The translations under genes and the position numbers were made by a program. The notes beneath the pieces were generated by a model. That model ran no database searches and had not been told where the DNA came from. It saw nothing but the letters and a program-made list of their open reading frames with translations. Shown piece by piece: positions 18,468 to 28,394 of a DNA stretch of 60,705 nt. How positions within the stretch are numbered: the stretch's first letter is position 1; each line of letters opens with the position of its first letter. Origin of the DNA: Betaproteobacteria bacterium (GTDB lineage: Bacteria; Pseudomonadota; Gammaproteobacteria; Burkholderiales; Rhodocyclaceae); assembly GCA_016194935.1 (NCBI GenBank), contig JACQAO010000035.1:1-60705 (forward strand), given 5' to 3'.

Positions 18468-19118
18468 ATGACTGAACAAGAACTTGAAAACGCCGCGGCA
18501 ACGAATGACTTATCGACCATGGTCATCCTTCTTCTCAAAGGCGTGATCTATCAAGATGGTGACGCCAGCCTCTGGAATGCATTGATCAAGCTGCAGGCCC
18601 GGGTGCGCGACTACGTGACGGTACTGGGTCTGGAGCTGGTGCTTGACGAGGCCGAGGCTTATGCCTTCTTGCGTTCGCGTCAGGAAAGCGAAGATGACGC
18701 AGCCTCAAAGCTCCCACGCCTGGTTGTGAGACGTCCGCTGTCGTTTCCGGTGAGCTTGCTGCTGGCGTTGCTGCGCAAGAAATTGGCCGAGTTCGACGCG
18801 AGCGGAGGCGATACGCGGCTCGTTCTCAGCCGCGACGAGATCGTCGAGTTGATTCGGGTGTTTCTGCCAGAAAGCAGCAATGAGGCCAAGCTGATCGACC
18901 AGATCGAGACGCACCTCAACAAGATCGTGGAGCTGGGATTCCTGCGACGGCTTAAGACCAGTGCGGCGAACCAGGGTGGGCGGGCCGCAGTGTTCGAAGT
19001 GCGACGCATCCTCAAGGCCTTTGTGGACGCGCAGTGGCTGGCTGATTTCGATGCGCGGCTGGCGGCGTATCGGGTACAGCTCGGTGCGCCCCCCGAAGAG
19101 ACGGCCAATGAATATTGA
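18468..19118 (+). CDS. jetB: Wadjet type I subunit JetB (DUF4194 family)
   Basis: A 216-residue DUF4194 protein and the KITE-like subunit of the Wadjet complex. It has [12 protein letters not shown] near the start, then LQARVRDYV, and a C-terminal winged-helix half with [29 protein letters not shown] and [10 protein letters not shown]. The last two are typical of MukE/JetB-like wings. ATG 18468 is preferred. GTG 18462 lies inside the jetA stop region and is an alternative, adding two codons. Its end overlaps jetC by 11 bases. Confidence 0.87.
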   Translation: MTEQELENAAATNDLSTMVILLLKGVIYQDGDASLWNALIKLQARVRDYVTVLGLELVLDEAEAYAFLRSRQESEDDAASKLPRLVVRRPLSFPVSLLLALLRKKLAEFDASGGDTRLVLSRDEIVELIRVFLPESSNEAKLIDQIETHLNKIVELGFLRRLKTSAANQGGRAAVFEVRRILKAFVDAQWLADFDARLAAYRVQLGAPPEETANEY

Positions 19119-22100
19119 TGCAGCGCAAACCTTGGACCTGGATTTCGTCGCCGACGATGCGCTCTCGGGCTTCCGCTTGCATCGGCTGGAAGTTTTCAAC
19201 TGGGGTACCTTCGATGGCCGAGTGTGGGCGCTGAATCCCGGCGGTAACAACGCCTTGCTCACTGGCGACATTGGCTCGGGCAAGTCGACGCTGGTCGATG
19301 CCGTGACCACGTTGCTGGTGCCGGCACACCGGATTGCCTACAACAAGGCCGCCGGAGCCGACAGCAAGGAGCGCACGCTACGTTCCTACGTACTCGGGCA
19401 TTACAAGTCTGAACGCAATGAGGTGAGCGGGACAGCCAAGCCCGTGGCGCTTCGTGACCACAACAACTACTCGGTGATCCTGGGGGTTTTCCATAACACG
19501 GGCTACGACCAGACGATAACGCTGGCCCAGGTCTTCTGGATGAAGGATGCGCAAGGACAACCCGCGCGTTTCTTTGTCTGCGCGGAACGTGCTTTGTCGA
19601 TTGCGACAGACTTCGCCCACTTCGGCTCGGACATCGCTGCCCTGCGCAAGAAACTGCGTGCTTCAAACGGAACCTCGGGCGCAGAGGTGTTCGACAGCTT
19701 TCCGCCCTACGGAGCCTGGTTCCGTCGTCGCTTCGGCATCGAGAATGAACAGGCGCTGGAGCTTTTTCACCAAACGGTGTCGATGAAGTCGGTGGGCAAC
19801 CTGACCGACTTCGTCCGTAGCCATATGCTCGAGCCTTTTGAAGTTGCGTCACGCATCGCGGCCTTGATCGGCCACTTCGATGACCTGAACCGGGCGCACG
19901 AGGCCGTACTGAAGGCCAAGCGTCAAGTGGAACTGCTCTCGCCGCTGGTTACTGACTGTGATCGCCATGCGTCACTTGTCTCGCAAGGTGAGGAGCTCCG
20001 CGCCTGTCGCGAGGCACTCAGATCCTACTTCGCGGGCCAGAAACTCGGGCTGCTGGAGAAACGTATCGCCAGCCTTGCGGATGAATGGGGGCGGCAAGAC
20101 ACCCAGGTCAAGCGCTTCGAGGAGCTCCGCGACACGCAACGAGCCGAGCAGGACGAACTCAAACGCAGCATTGCCGACAACGGTGGCGACCGTTTGGAGA
20201 GATTGGCTGTCGAAATCCGCAGGAAGGATCAGGAGCGCCAGGCGCGTGAGCGCAGAGATCAGCGTTACGCCGAACTTGTACGCACGGTCGGTGAAAGTCC
20301 CGCCAAGGATGAGCCTGACTTTCTTGTCCAGCGACAGCGCTTCTCGGCCCTGGCTGAAACGGCTCTGGCACGAGACGCCAGTCTGCAAAACGATCTGACC
20401 GAACACGGCGTAAGCTTGCGTCAGGGCAAGTTGGAGCACGACGAGTTGTCCGCCGAGATCGACAGTTTGAAAGCCCGGTGCAGCAACATCCCCGCAGAAC
20501 AGGTAGCCATGCGCACCGCGCTGTGCAAGGCCCTCGATTTATCCGAAGGGGATATGTCCTTTGCCGGCGAGCTGCTGCAAGTGCGTGACGATGAGCGCGA
20601 CTGGGAAGGGGCCGCCGAACGGCTGTTGCGCAACTTCGGCTTGTCGCTTCTGGTACCGGATGAGTACTACGCAGCAGTCGCGGACTGGGTCGATAGAACG
20701 CATCTCAGGGGACGGCTGGTCTATTTCCGGGTACGCCAGGGTTCTAGGGGCGATCTACCCAACCTGCACCGGAATGATTTACATAAAGACAGCCTGGCGC
20801 GCAAGCTGGCCATCAAGCCCGACTCTCCTTTCTATGATTGGCTGGAACGTGAGTCCACTCACCGTTTCGACGTGGCCTGCTGCGTGACACAAGAGCAATT
20901 CCGTCGTGAGACCCGCGCCATCACACGAGCGGGCCAGATCAAGGCACCCGGCGAGCGTCACGAGAAAGACGACCGTCATCGGCTGGATGACCGCAGTCGC
21001 TACGTCCTGGGCTGGAGCAACACGGCAAAGATTGCTGCGCTCGAAGCCAACGCAAGGAAGCTGGAAGCGCGGCTGGGCGAACTGGGCAGCCTCATTGGCA
21101 AAATCCAGACGGTTCAGAAAGCGCTCAAGAAACGCCTCATGGTGCTGTCGAAACTCGACGAATACGCTGATTTCCGCGAACTCGACTGGCAGTCGCTTGC
21201 CGTAGAGGTGGCTCAGCTTACGGACGAGAAGCAGAGGCTGGAGTCTGCCTCCGATGTGTTGAGACAACTGACTGAACGGCTGGCTGAGGTTGTTGCCGCA
21301 TTGAAAGGCACAGAAGCCCAGTTGGAGGAGCACAAGGACAAGCGATCCAAAGCCGAGCAGAAGAAGACGGATGCGGCAGCCTTGTGCGTTCAGACGCGAG
21401 CGGTACTGGATGAACCGGCCTACGCCACCCACTCCGTGTACTTCGAGCGACTCGAGAACGTACGCGGCGAAGTGTTGGGCGAGCATCTACTCACTGTCGA
21501 ATCCTGCGACAACCGCGAGCGCGAAATACGCGACTGGCTGCAAAAACAAATTGACAACGAAAGCAGGAAACTCAGTAATTTGGGGGAGCGTATCGTCAAG
21601 GCGATGACCTCCTACAAAGAGGAATTCAAACTTGAGACTTCAGAGGTAGATGCAAGCATAGCTGCTGCTTTTGAATACCGTAACATGTTCCAAAGCCTTC
21701 AGACCGACGATCTTCCGCGCTTCGAAGCGCGCTTCAAGGAACTACTGAACGAGAACACCATTCGCGAGGTGGCGAACTTCCAGTCGCAGTTGGCTCGCGA
21801 GCGGGAAACCATCAAGGAGCGTATCGCGCGCATCAACGAGTCGCTCACCCAGATCGACTACAACACCGGTCGCTATATCGTTCTGGAGGCCCAGCCGACG
21901 CCCGATGCCGACGTCCGAGATTTCCAAACCGAACTGCGAGCCTGTACCGAAGGGGCACTGACTGGCTCAGAGGATACCCAATATTCCGAAGCCAAGTTCC
22001 TACAGGTTAAACACATCATCGAGCGCTTTCGCGGACGAGAGGGGCTATCCGAGCAGGACCGTCGCTGGGCCGCCAAGGTCACCGATGTGCGCAACTGGTT

Positions 22101-22515
22101 CGTGTTTGCCGCCAGCGAGCGCTGGCGCGAGGACGACAGCGAACACGAGCACTACTCCGACTCGGGTGGCAAGTCTGGAGGCCAGAAAGAAAAACTGGCC
22201 TACACTATCCTGGCGGCAAGCCTGGCCTATCAGTTCGGTCTCGAATGGGGAGCAGTACGTTCCAGATCCTTCCGTTTCGTGGTGATCGACGAAGCCTTTG
22301 GGCGTGGCTCGGACGAGTCTGCGCAATATGGCCTGCGCTTGTTTGCCCAACTCAACCTGCAGATACTGATCGTCACGCCCCTGCAGAAGATCCACATCAT
22401 CGAACCTTTTGTTTCCAGCGTGGGGTTTGTCCACAACGAGGAAGGCCGTGCCTCCAAGCTGCGCAATCTCTCGATCGAGGAGTACCGCGCGGAGAAGGCG
22501 AGGATGGCGGGATGA
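19108..22515 (+). CDS. jetC: Wadjet type I SMC-like ATPase JetC
   Basis: A 1135-residue SMC/SbcC-like motor. Walker A is GDIGSGKST (53-61). Two long coiled-coil stretches surround a hinge-like centre (about 280-480 and 640-950). The ABC signature [11 protein letters not shown] is at 1019-1029, and Walker [11 protein letters not shown] includes D1061-E1062. All ATPase parts are intact. Known Wadjet complexes use this subunit to extrude DNA loops and find closed circular plasmids of limited size. The start MNIDAAQTL was chosen over an upstream in-frame Met because it coincides with the end of jetB and gives the usual length. Confidence 0.93.
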   Translation: MNIDAAQTLDLDFVADDALSGFRLHRLEVFNWGTFDGRVWALNPGGNNALLTGDIGSGKSTLVDAVTTLLVPAHRIAYNKAAGADSKERTLRSYVLGHYKSERNEVSGTAKPVALRDHNNYSVILGVFHNTGYDQTITLAQVFWMKDAQGQPARFFVCAERALSIATDFAHFGSDIAALRKKLRASNGTSGAEVFDSFPPYGAWFRRRFGIENEQALELFHQTVSMKSVGNLTDFVRSHMLEPFEVASRIAALIGHFDDLNRAHEAVLKAKRQVELLSPLVTDCDRHASLVSQGEELRACREALRSYFAGQKLGLLEKRIASLADEWGRQDTQVKRFEELRDTQRAEQDELKRSIADNGGDRLERLAVEIRRKDQERQARERRDQRYAELVRTVGESPAKDEPDFLVQRQRFSALAETALARDASLQNDLTEHGVSLRQGKLEHDELSAEIDSLKARCSNIPAEQVAMRTALCKALDLSEGDMSFAGELLQVRDDERDWEGAAERLLRNFGLSLLVPDEYYAAVADWVDRTHLRGRLVYFRVRQGSRGDLPNLHRNDLHKDSLARKLAIKPDSPFYDWLERESTHRFDVACCVTQEQFRRETRAITRAGQIKAPGERHEKDDRHRLDDRSRYVLGWSNTAKIAALEANARKLEARLGELGSLIGKIQTVQKALKKRLMVLSKLDEYADFRELDWQSLAVEVAQLTDEKQRLESASDVLRQLTERLAEVVAALKGTEAQLEEHKDKRSKAEQKKTDAAALCVQTRAVLDEPAYATHSVYFERLENVRGEVLGEHLLTVESCDNREREIRDWLQKQIDNESRKLSNLGERIVKAMTSYKEEFKLETSEVDASIAAAFEYRNMFQSLQTDDLPRFEARFKELLNENTIREVANFQSQLARERETIKERIARINESLTQIDYNTGRYIVLEAQPTPDADVRDFQTELRACTEGALTGSEDTQYSEAKFLQVKHIIERFRGREGLSEQDRRWAAKVTDVRNWFVFAASERWREDDSEHEHYSDSGGKSGGQKEKLAYTILAASLAYQFGLEWGAVRSRSFRFVVIDEAFGRGSDESAQYGLRLFAQLNLQILIVTPLQKIHIIEPFVSSVGFVHNEEGRASKLRNLSIEEYRAEKARMAG

Positions 22516-23687
22516 ATTGGAGAGGGCCGGACGATTTGCGCGCCCAGGTTCAAAAGCTGTGGGACCGGGGTGAATTGCTGGCTAGCCTTGTCACTGGCGA
22601 GTCGCTATTCCCGAAGCGTTTGGTGCTCAAGGGCCCTACGTCGGCTGAGATGGCCGACCACTTTGACGATGCACGCGTTTGGATCGGTGAGCTTCGGGCG
22701 ATGGCTCATTGCCGGGTGGAAATGCGGGAGTTCAAGCACCGAGTATTGGGCGAAAACGCTGTGCCCCAGGAGGCATGGATCGATACCGTCGAAGATGCCT
22801 TGGCGCTGATCGGCAAGCGACGAGATTTCGCCCGCTTCACTACCTTGATCGACGTGACGGCTGCGCGCCAGCCGCAATTGCTGAACTGGCTGACCAAACG
22901 GCCACTGAGGGCGCTGGAGCTTTCCGACGAGTGGGGTCGGCTGCTGGACATCGTCGCCTGGCTGCAGGCCCATCCACGCCCTGGCGTGTACCTAAGGCAG
23001 GTAGACATCCCGGGCGTGCATAGCAAGTTCATCGAAACCCATCGCGGCGTGCTCATGGAGTTGCTGGACATCGTCTTGCCCCTCGAGGCAATTGATCCCG
23101 CAGCATCCGGGGTGAGCCAATTCGCGAGGTACTACGGGTTTTGTAACAAACCGGTGCGCATCCGTTTCCGCATTCTCGATCCAGAGTACGCCCTGTTGCC
23201 GGGTGACCTCATACAGGACATCACCCTGGATGTCGCGAGCTTTACCCGGCTTGACTGCAATGTCTCACGGGTTTTCATCACCGAGAACGAGATCAATTTC
23301 TTGGCCTTTCCGCGGGTCAAGAGCAGCATAGTCATCTTCGGTGCGGGATACGGTTTCGAGATGTTGCGCAAGGCCGAATGGCTTTCGTACTGCCGCGTTC
23401 ATTATTGGGGTGATATCGACACTCACGGCTTCGCTATTCTTGATCAGCTGCGTAGCCAATTCGGCCATGTGGAGTCGTTCCTGATGGACCGGCCTACCTT
23501 GCTGGCGTTCGAATCGCTATGGGGCGAAGAAGAGAAACAGACGCTACGCGACCTGCCTAGACTGACCCCTGAAGAAATGACGCTTTATGATGATTTGCGG
23601 GACAACCGGATACGCAAGAGTCTGCGTCTTGAGCAAGAACAGATCGGCTTCGGCTGGGTGGAGTCTGCTTTATCGACGCTCACGTAG
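22512..23687 (+). CDS. jetD: Wadjet type I nuclease JetD (DUF3322/DUF2220)
   Basis: The 391-residue protein is JetD, a TOPRIM-containing nuclease related to the topoisomerase VI A subunit. Acidic metal ligands are visible: E258 and E260 in [10 protein letters not shown], and D301 and D303 in GDIDTHGF. The N-terminal half (1-190) is the DUF3322-like arm. The start ATG overlaps the jetC stop (ATGA). In known systems JetD cuts DNA when the JetABC motor completes a loop on a circular plasmid. It is the last gene of the defence operon, and its stop is five bases from the stop of a convergent toxin-antitoxin locus. Confidence 0.92.
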   Translation: MNWRGPDDLRAQVQKLWDRGELLASLVTGESLFPKRLVLKGPTSAEMADHFDDARVWIGELRAMAHCRVEMREFKHRVLGENAVPQEAWIDTVEDALALIGKRRDFARFTTLIDVTAARQPQLLNWLTKRPLRALELSDEWGRLLDIVAWLQAHPRPGVYLRQVDIPGVHSKFIETHRGVLMELLDIVLPLEAIDPAASGVSQFARYYGFCNKPVRIRFRILDPEYALLPGDLIQDITLDVASFTRLDCNVSRVFITENEINFLAFPRVKSSIVIFGAGYGFEMLRKAEWLSYCRVHYWGDIDTHGFAILDQLRSQFGHVESFLMDRPTLLAFESLWGEEEKQTLRDLPRLTPEEMTLYDDLRDNRIRKSLRLEQEQIGFGWVESALSTLT

Positions 23688-23692
23688 ATTCA

Positions 23693-24058
23693 TCAGGTCG
23701 GGTGCGCGTGGTCATCTAACACAACCACCTTGGCGCCATGTGCTACGCGAGCGGTACCAGTCTGGGCCAAATGATCGATGACCACCGGCGACCGATTCGG
23801 AAACTGCGCGACCAGCTCCAGCTTGCCGCCCATCGCCTCGACGTAACGGCGCAGGGTGGAAAGCAGCATGTCGCTGCGCTTTTCCAGCCGTGAAATAGTG
23901 TCCTGCCCCACCCCCAGCGTGGCGGCGAGATCTTGCTGGGTTTGCGCCACCGCCTGGCGCAAATCTTTCAACGTCGCCAGTTCGCCCGCGCGTACCTCGA
24001 TGGAAGCGCGGCGTTTTGTTGGCAACTTCGCCAGCAGGTGATCAAGTTTTTTTGCCAT
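23693..24058 (-). CDS. XRE-family antitoxin (HigA-like)
   Basis: A 121-residue protein with an HTH (about 36-70) in LRQAVAQTQQDLAATLGVGQ plus DTISRLEKRSD, a typical Cro/XRE helix-turn-helix, then LSTLRRYVEAMGGKLEL. It is encoded after the toxin, and its start overlaps the toxin's end. This order (toxin first) is typical of HigBA pairs. It should neutralise the toxin and repress the pair. It converges on jetD across five bases. Confidence 0.88.
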   Translation of the reverse strand: MAKKLDHLLAKLPTKRRASIEVRAGELATLKDLRQAVAQTQQDLAATLGVGQDTISRLEKRSDMLLSTLRRYVEAMGGKLELVAQFPNRSPVVIDHLAQTGTARVAHGAKVVVLDDHAHPT

Positions 24059-24428
24059 GTTTGTGCTCCTTGTCCGTTGCGGCCAGCGTAAGCAGATGTG
24101 CGTCAAAACGCGCGTCCGCCAACGCAATCAGCCGTTTGTAAAAGCGCCGTTGATCGGCGCCGCCCTTGTCGCCGCCCACCAGCAGAATGGCCTGCCGCGC
24201 CGGGTCGAAAGCAAAGGCCACGCGCCACACCTCGCCCGCCCAAGCAAAACGCAATTCCTTCATGTTGGCGTGCATCGAGCCTTTCAACGTATCCACCGTC
24301 GGTCGCCCCAAGCCGGGACCGAAATCCCTCAGCAATACCGCATGGGCCAGCAGTTCATCCTGTAAAGACTCCGCCAGCGCCGCGAACTCTGCGGCAAAAT
24401 CGTCATGGAAAAGGACGGTCCAACTCAT
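24042..24428 (-). CDS. RelE/HigB-type toxin (phage-derived Gp49-like family)
   Basis: A 128-residue basic protein with WTVLFHDDFAAEFAALAESLQDELLAHAVLLRDFGPGLGRP, and LKGSMHANMKELRFAWAGEVWRVAFAFDPARQAILLVGGDKGG, which matches Gp49-like RelE-superfamily mRNA interferases. Conserved Arg and Lys (KELR, RFYKRLI) are intact. It overlaps the antitoxin gene by 17 bases. A role in stabilising the adjacent defence island is plausible. Confidence 0.86.
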   Translation of the reverse strand: MSWTVLFHDDFAAEFAALAESLQDELLAHAVLLRDFGPGLGRPTVDTLKGSMHANMKELRFAWAGEVWRVAFAFDPARQAILLVGGDKGGADQRRFYKRLIALADARFDAHLLTLAATDKEHKHGKKT

Positions 24429-24492
24429 GTTCAGATTATGGACTTAAAGACATATCTATTCAAGAGGGAATTAATCGACGGGTGTTGCGAAT

Positions 24493-25398
24493 TCAGGCTA
24501 CCGTGACTTCAAGCAACACCGCCAGCACAACAGGAGAAATGGACATCGCCAGGTGGCCTAACCCAGGCAGCGGGCGATTCTCGGCGCCGGCGAGCATGGC
24601 GCTGGCCTGCGGCATGACATAGTTGTCGTGGGGACTGTAAAACGCGATGCAGGGGACCGGCAGCGGCGATTCTGTCTCCGCCAGCGCTTTCAGCCAGGCG
24701 CTGTCCGGTTCCATCTCGCGCGCATTGCGGCCCAGTGCGAAGCGCGCCAGCAGGCTTCCATGATGCGGGGTTCCGAGAGTAATCAGCCTGGCGACGCGCT
24801 GCTCTCCATAGCGACGCAGATATGCGCGGCACACCAGGCCGCCCATGCTGTGGCCTACAAGGATTACCTGCGCAGCGCCGCTCTCGCGGCATAAGGCTTC
24901 AACACGCCGCGCGACTTGCCCGGTATACCCATCAATGCCGCCGTAGAGCGGCTCCAGCGTCAGCGTCGCAACGCTGCTGCCATGCGCCGCCAGCCTCGGT
25001 TTGAGCCACCACCAGAACCCCCGATTGCATTGGTAGCCGTGGATCAGCAGGAGCGGAACCTGCCCTGACAGAGGTTTGCCCGGCGCATCCCGAGCGGGGA
25101 TCAACCGATCCAACCCCATCACCAGTGAGAGCGTGGTGTGGGCCAGCACCTCGCGCATTCCCTCCAGCAAGCCGCGACGAAAGCTGATGCGCTGACTCGC
25201 CGGCAGTAAAGAACGATGGGTGCAGGCAAAGATATAGCTGACGACAACCAGCCACACCCGCCATGTCAGGGCCAGTCCTGCCATCAACAGCAAGGCGCCG
25301 CCCAGCGTCCATCCCTCCAGCTTCACCAGCAAAACACTGACGAAAACATAGGAGAACAATTCGAAAATCAGTATCAATCGAAGCAAGCGCGCCAGCAT
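24493..25398 (-). CDS. Alpha/beta-fold lipase-like hydrolase, membrane anchored
   Basis: The 301-residue protein has about two hydrophobic segments at the N-terminus (residues 5-27 and 32-58). A lipase-type hydrolase domain follows, with oxyanion region LLLIHGYQCNRGFWW (117-131), nucleophile elbow GHSMGG (S184), TLGTPHHGS, and a C-terminal GLGHLAM supplying the likely His. It resembles triacylglycerol lipase/esterase proteins. It is 55 bases downstream of the acyl-CoA synthetase gene, so a hydrolase releasing an acid to be activated by that enzyme is a reasonable link, though not proved. Confidence 0.82.
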   Translation of the reverse strand: MLARLLRLILIFELFSYVFVSVLLVKLEGWTLGGALLLMAGLALTWRVWLVVVSYIFACTHRSLLPASQRISFRRGLLEGMREVLAHTTLSLVMGLDRLIPARDAPGKPLSGQVPLLLIHGYQCNRGFWWWLKPRLAAHGSSVATLTLEPLYGGIDGYTGQVARRVEALCRESGAAQVILVGHSMGGLVCRAYLRRYGEQRVARLITLGTPHHGSLLARFALGRNAREMEPDSAWLKALAETESPLPVPCIAFYSPHDNYVMPQASAMLAGAENRPLPGLGHLAMSISPVVLAVLLEVTVA

Positions 25399-25453
25399 GA
25401 GAAAAAGTGCTCCAGAAACTGGATCCGTCCAAGCATACCTTGATGCTCAAATT

Positions 25454-27358
25454 TCAGGACTCCAGTTCCCAGTGTACTGTGAAGCGACCGAGGATTTCGC
25501 GTGCTGCCTCTAGCTGGGCGCGTTCTTGCAGATGGATTTTCGCCACCGTACCGTGCCGGGGATCAGCTCCCGCAGTCACTTTTGCCGCGATACCGTTATT
25601 GCGCAGCACGGCTGAGAGCACGTCCTCGGTAGCGCGGTAGCGCAACGCCGGCTTGAAAATCTTGCCGACTGCGGTCACAGGCAGCGTGTCAACGATGCTG
25701 ATGCGCGCAGGCGCCGCCGCACGCTCCGGCACTGCGGTCTTGGCAAACGCGATCAGTTCGGCTTCGGTCGTCTTCATTCCTTCGCGCAGGACAACATAAC
25801 AGACGGGTATTTCTCCCGCATACGCGTCGGGCTGGCCGACGGCTGCGGCAAACGCTACCGCCGGATGCCGGCACAGGGCATCCTCGATTATCTGGGGGTC
25901 GATATTGTGGCCGCCTCGAATGATGAGATCCTTGGCACGGCCAGCGAGCCAAATGTAGCCATCTTCATCCATGCGTCCGAGGTCGCCTGTATTGAGCCAC
26001 TTGCGACGTTCGGTATCGGTGATCCACGCCGACTCGTTGTCATGCGCGCGCAGGTAGCCGGGAAACACTTGTGGCCCGTGCATTACCACGACGCCAATCT
26101 CTCCTGTACTCGCTTCGCGCTCGATAGTTCCGTCGGCGCCGAGGATGACAAGTTTAACCTGCTGGTACGGCATAGGCAGACCGATGGAGCCGATGCGCCG
26201 CTCGCCGCCGGGTGGATTGATCACGCTGGCGCAAGTACCCTCGGTCATGCCATAGCCCTCCAGAATCTTGACTCCGGTGAGCGCCTCGAACTTGCGGAAC
26301 ACGTCGATCGGCATCGGCGCCGCGCCGCAGATGGCGTAGACGAGACAGGAAATGTCGGCGTCGCCGGCCGGCACGTCCAGCAGCCTGGCATAGATCGTCG
26401 GCACGGCGCTGAAATAGTTGACGCGAAACCTTTCCACCAGTTTCCAGAAGCCGGGCAGCACTTTGGACGAACGGTAACCCTGGACACCGGCCATCAGCAC
26501 CGTGGCGCCGCTCATGAACTCCGCCAGCCCGGTGACCAGCACCGCATTCACATGAAACAGCGGGAGCCCGCACAGAAATGTCTTTCCGGGCGCCATGTCG
26601 AGAATGCTCGAAAGGCTCCAGGCCATGAATACCTCGTTGGCATGGGTATGCGGCGCGATCTTCGGCGCTCCGGTGGTGCCGCCTGTGTGGAACATGCTTG
26701 CCACGTCTTCAGGCCGAATCGCACGGCCATTCGACAGCCGGTCACCGGGTTCCCTGTCAAGCTCGACGTCGAAGTTCAACACCTCGATGGAGCCAATGCG
26801 CGATTCCGCGGATGATTGCGGCTTCCGGCTTGGCGCGAAATATTTCGTGATGTCGATCTGCAAAATAACTTTCAGGCTCGGCACTTCCCCTGCGATGGCC
26901 TTCACTTTCTCCCACAGTCCAGGCGCGCCGGGATCGGGTCCAAGCGTCACCAGCAGTTTCGCTTTTACCGCAACCAGGATTTCGAGGATCTGGCGCGGTT
27001 CAAGTAGTGGATTTACTGCAGCAACAATCCCGGCTGCCTCGCCACCCCAGATGGTGTAGTGGGTCTCGGGCAGGTTCGGCAGCACGAATGCGATCACCTC
27101 GTCCTGGCCGATGCCGAGTCGAGAAAAAGCGTTAGCTGCCTGTGTGGTTCGCGCGAACAGCCCGGCGTAGCTCACCGTGTACGCAGGCTCGTCGGCCAGC
27201 CCCTGCGGCAGAAACACCAGCGCCGCAAGGTCGGCGAACTTCCTGGCGCTTTGCGTTAAAAGTTCATAGGTGTTCGAAACTGAGTAGCGTGAGGAAAGCG
27301 GCGCCGACTCGAGCGCCTGGATGTCGCGCAGATTGCGAATGAGGAGCGACCCGCTCAT
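25454..27358 (-). CDS. AMP-forming acyl-CoA synthetase
   Basis: A 634-residue ANL-superfamily adenylate-forming ligase. The phosphate loop is HTGGTTGAPK (224-233). A5-type EGYGMTEG, then TGDLGRMDEDGYIWLAGRAKDLIIRGG and a terminal AVGKIFKPALR lysine are all present. It activates a carboxylic acid with ATP and CoA. The sequence does not reveal the acid; length and style suggest fatty or aromatic acids. It starts 41 bases after dppF and is probably part of the same transcript as the ABC importer, which suggests its substrate is imported. Confidence 0.9.
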   Translation of the reverse strand: MSGSLLIRNLRDIQALESAPLSSRYSVSNTYELLTQSARKFADLAALVFLPQGLADEPAYTVSYAGLFARTTQAANAFSRLGIGQDEVIAFVLPNLPETHYTIWGGEAAGIVAAVNPLLEPRQILEILVAVKAKLLVTLGPDPGAPGLWEKVKAIAGEVPSLKVILQIDITKYFAPSRKPQSSAESRIGSIEVLNFDVELDREPGDRLSNGRAIRPEDVASMFHTGGTTGAPKIAPHTHANEVFMAWSLSSILDMAPGKTFLCGLPLFHVNAVLVTGLAEFMSGATVLMAGVQGYRSSKVLPGFWKLVERFRVNYFSAVPTIYARLLDVPAGDADISCLVYAICGAAPMPIDVFRKFEALTGVKILEGYGMTEGTCASVINPPGGERRIGSIGLPMPYQQVKLVILGADGTIEREASTGEIGVVVMHGPQVFPGYLRAHDNESAWITDTERRKWLNTGDLGRMDEDGYIWLAGRAKDLIIRGGHNIDPQIIEDALCRHPAVAFAAAVGQPDAYAGEIPVCYVVLREGMKTTEAELIAFAKTAVPERAAAPARISIVDTLPVTAVGKIFKPALRYRATEDVLSAVLRNNGIAAKVTAGADPRHGTVAKIHLQERAQLEAAREILGRFTVHWELES

Positions 27359-27398
27359 GACGCGTTACAGGGCAAGTGCATCATCTGTCCTTTGCACA

Positions 27399-28394
27399 CT
27401 ATGGGATTGGAAAATGGCATGCCACGGCATGACCCTGCTCGATGTCCGCCAGCGGCGGCTCCAATTGCGCGCACTTCGCCTCGCAGCGCGGGCAGCGCGT
27501 GCGAAAGCGGCAGCCGCCCGGCGGATCGAGGGCGGAGGGAAGCTCGCCCGCGAGCGCCTCTTGCTCCGGCAGCTTCGATTGTACGGTAAGGATCGAATCC
27601 ATCAGCGCGCGGGTGTAATGGTGCCGCGGACGACGATAGATCAATTCCGTCGGACCCGTCTCGACGATCTTGCCGAGGTACATGACTGCGACCCGGTCCG
27701 AGACATTCTTCACCACCGCCAGGTCGTGACTGATGAACATCATGGTAAGCCGGTAGCGCGTCTTCATCTCCTGCAACAGGTTGAGAATTTGCGCCTGCAC
27801 CGACGCGTCGAGAGCGGACACCGGCTCGTCGCAGATCAGCAGGGCCGGCGTCAGCACTACGGCACGCGCCAGGCTGATGCGCTGGCACTGGCCGCCGGAG
27901 AACTCGTGCGGCTTGCGATCCCAAACCTCCTCCGGTGAAAAGCCGACGATCTCCAACACTTCGCAGACGCGCCGGCGAATCTCTTCGGATGGCGCCGCGT
28001 CCCATATCCGTAGCGGCTCGGCGACAATTTCTCCGACCCGGCGACGCGGATTGAGCGAGGAGATCGGATCCTGAAAGACCATCTGCAGGTGGCGCCTGCA
28101 GCGGCGCAGCGTGCCGCGGTCGAGCTTGGTCAGGTCCTGGCCTTCAAAGAAAACGGCGCCCGAGGTCGGCGGCGGCAGTTGCAGGATGGCGCGGCCGAGC
28201 GAGGATTTGCCGCAGCCCGATTCGCCAACCAGCCCGAGCGTTTCGCCTCGGCGCACCACCAGATTGACGCCTGAAACCGCTTGCAGCCGCAAACCGTCAC
28301 TCCGCTCATAGTCCCGCACCAGATCGACGACGCGCAGGACAATCTGCTCCCCGGCGCTTGCCGCCGCGCGGGATGTAGTGTCCGAGCCGCTCAT
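27399..28394 (-). CDS. Peptide/Opp-type ABC importer, ATP-binding subunit (DppF/OppF-like)
   Basis: The 331-residue ATPase carries Walker A GESGCGKSS, Q-loop FQDPISSLNPRR, signature FSGGQCQRISLARA and Walker B LLICDEPVSALD. The C-terminal oligopeptide-transporter extension (RTRCPRCEAKC) has cysteines that may bind Fe-S as in related DppD/F proteins. It overlaps dppD (ATGA). Together with the other ATPase it powers the importer. Confidence 0.93.
   Translation of the reverse strand: MSGSDTTSRAAASAGEQIVLRVVDLVRDYERSDGLRLQAVSGVNLVVRRGETLGLVGESGCGKSSLGRAILQLPPPTSGAVFFEGQDLTKLDRGTLRRCRRHLQMVFQDPISSLNPRRRVGEIVAEPLRIWDAAPSEEIRRRVCEVLEIVGFSPEEVWDRKPHEFSGGQCQRISLARAVVLTPALLICDEPVSALDASVQAQILNLLQEMKTRYRLTMMFISHDLAVVKNVSDRVAVMYLGKIVETGPTELIYRRPRHHYTRALMDSILTVQSKLPEQEALAGELPSALDPPGGCRFRTRCPRCEAKCAQLEPPLADIEQGHAVACHFPIP

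Noticed and set aside
11749-25400. Integration site or tRNA at the edges of the defence island
   Set aside because: No tRNA, integrase or flanking direct repeat could be found by eye.
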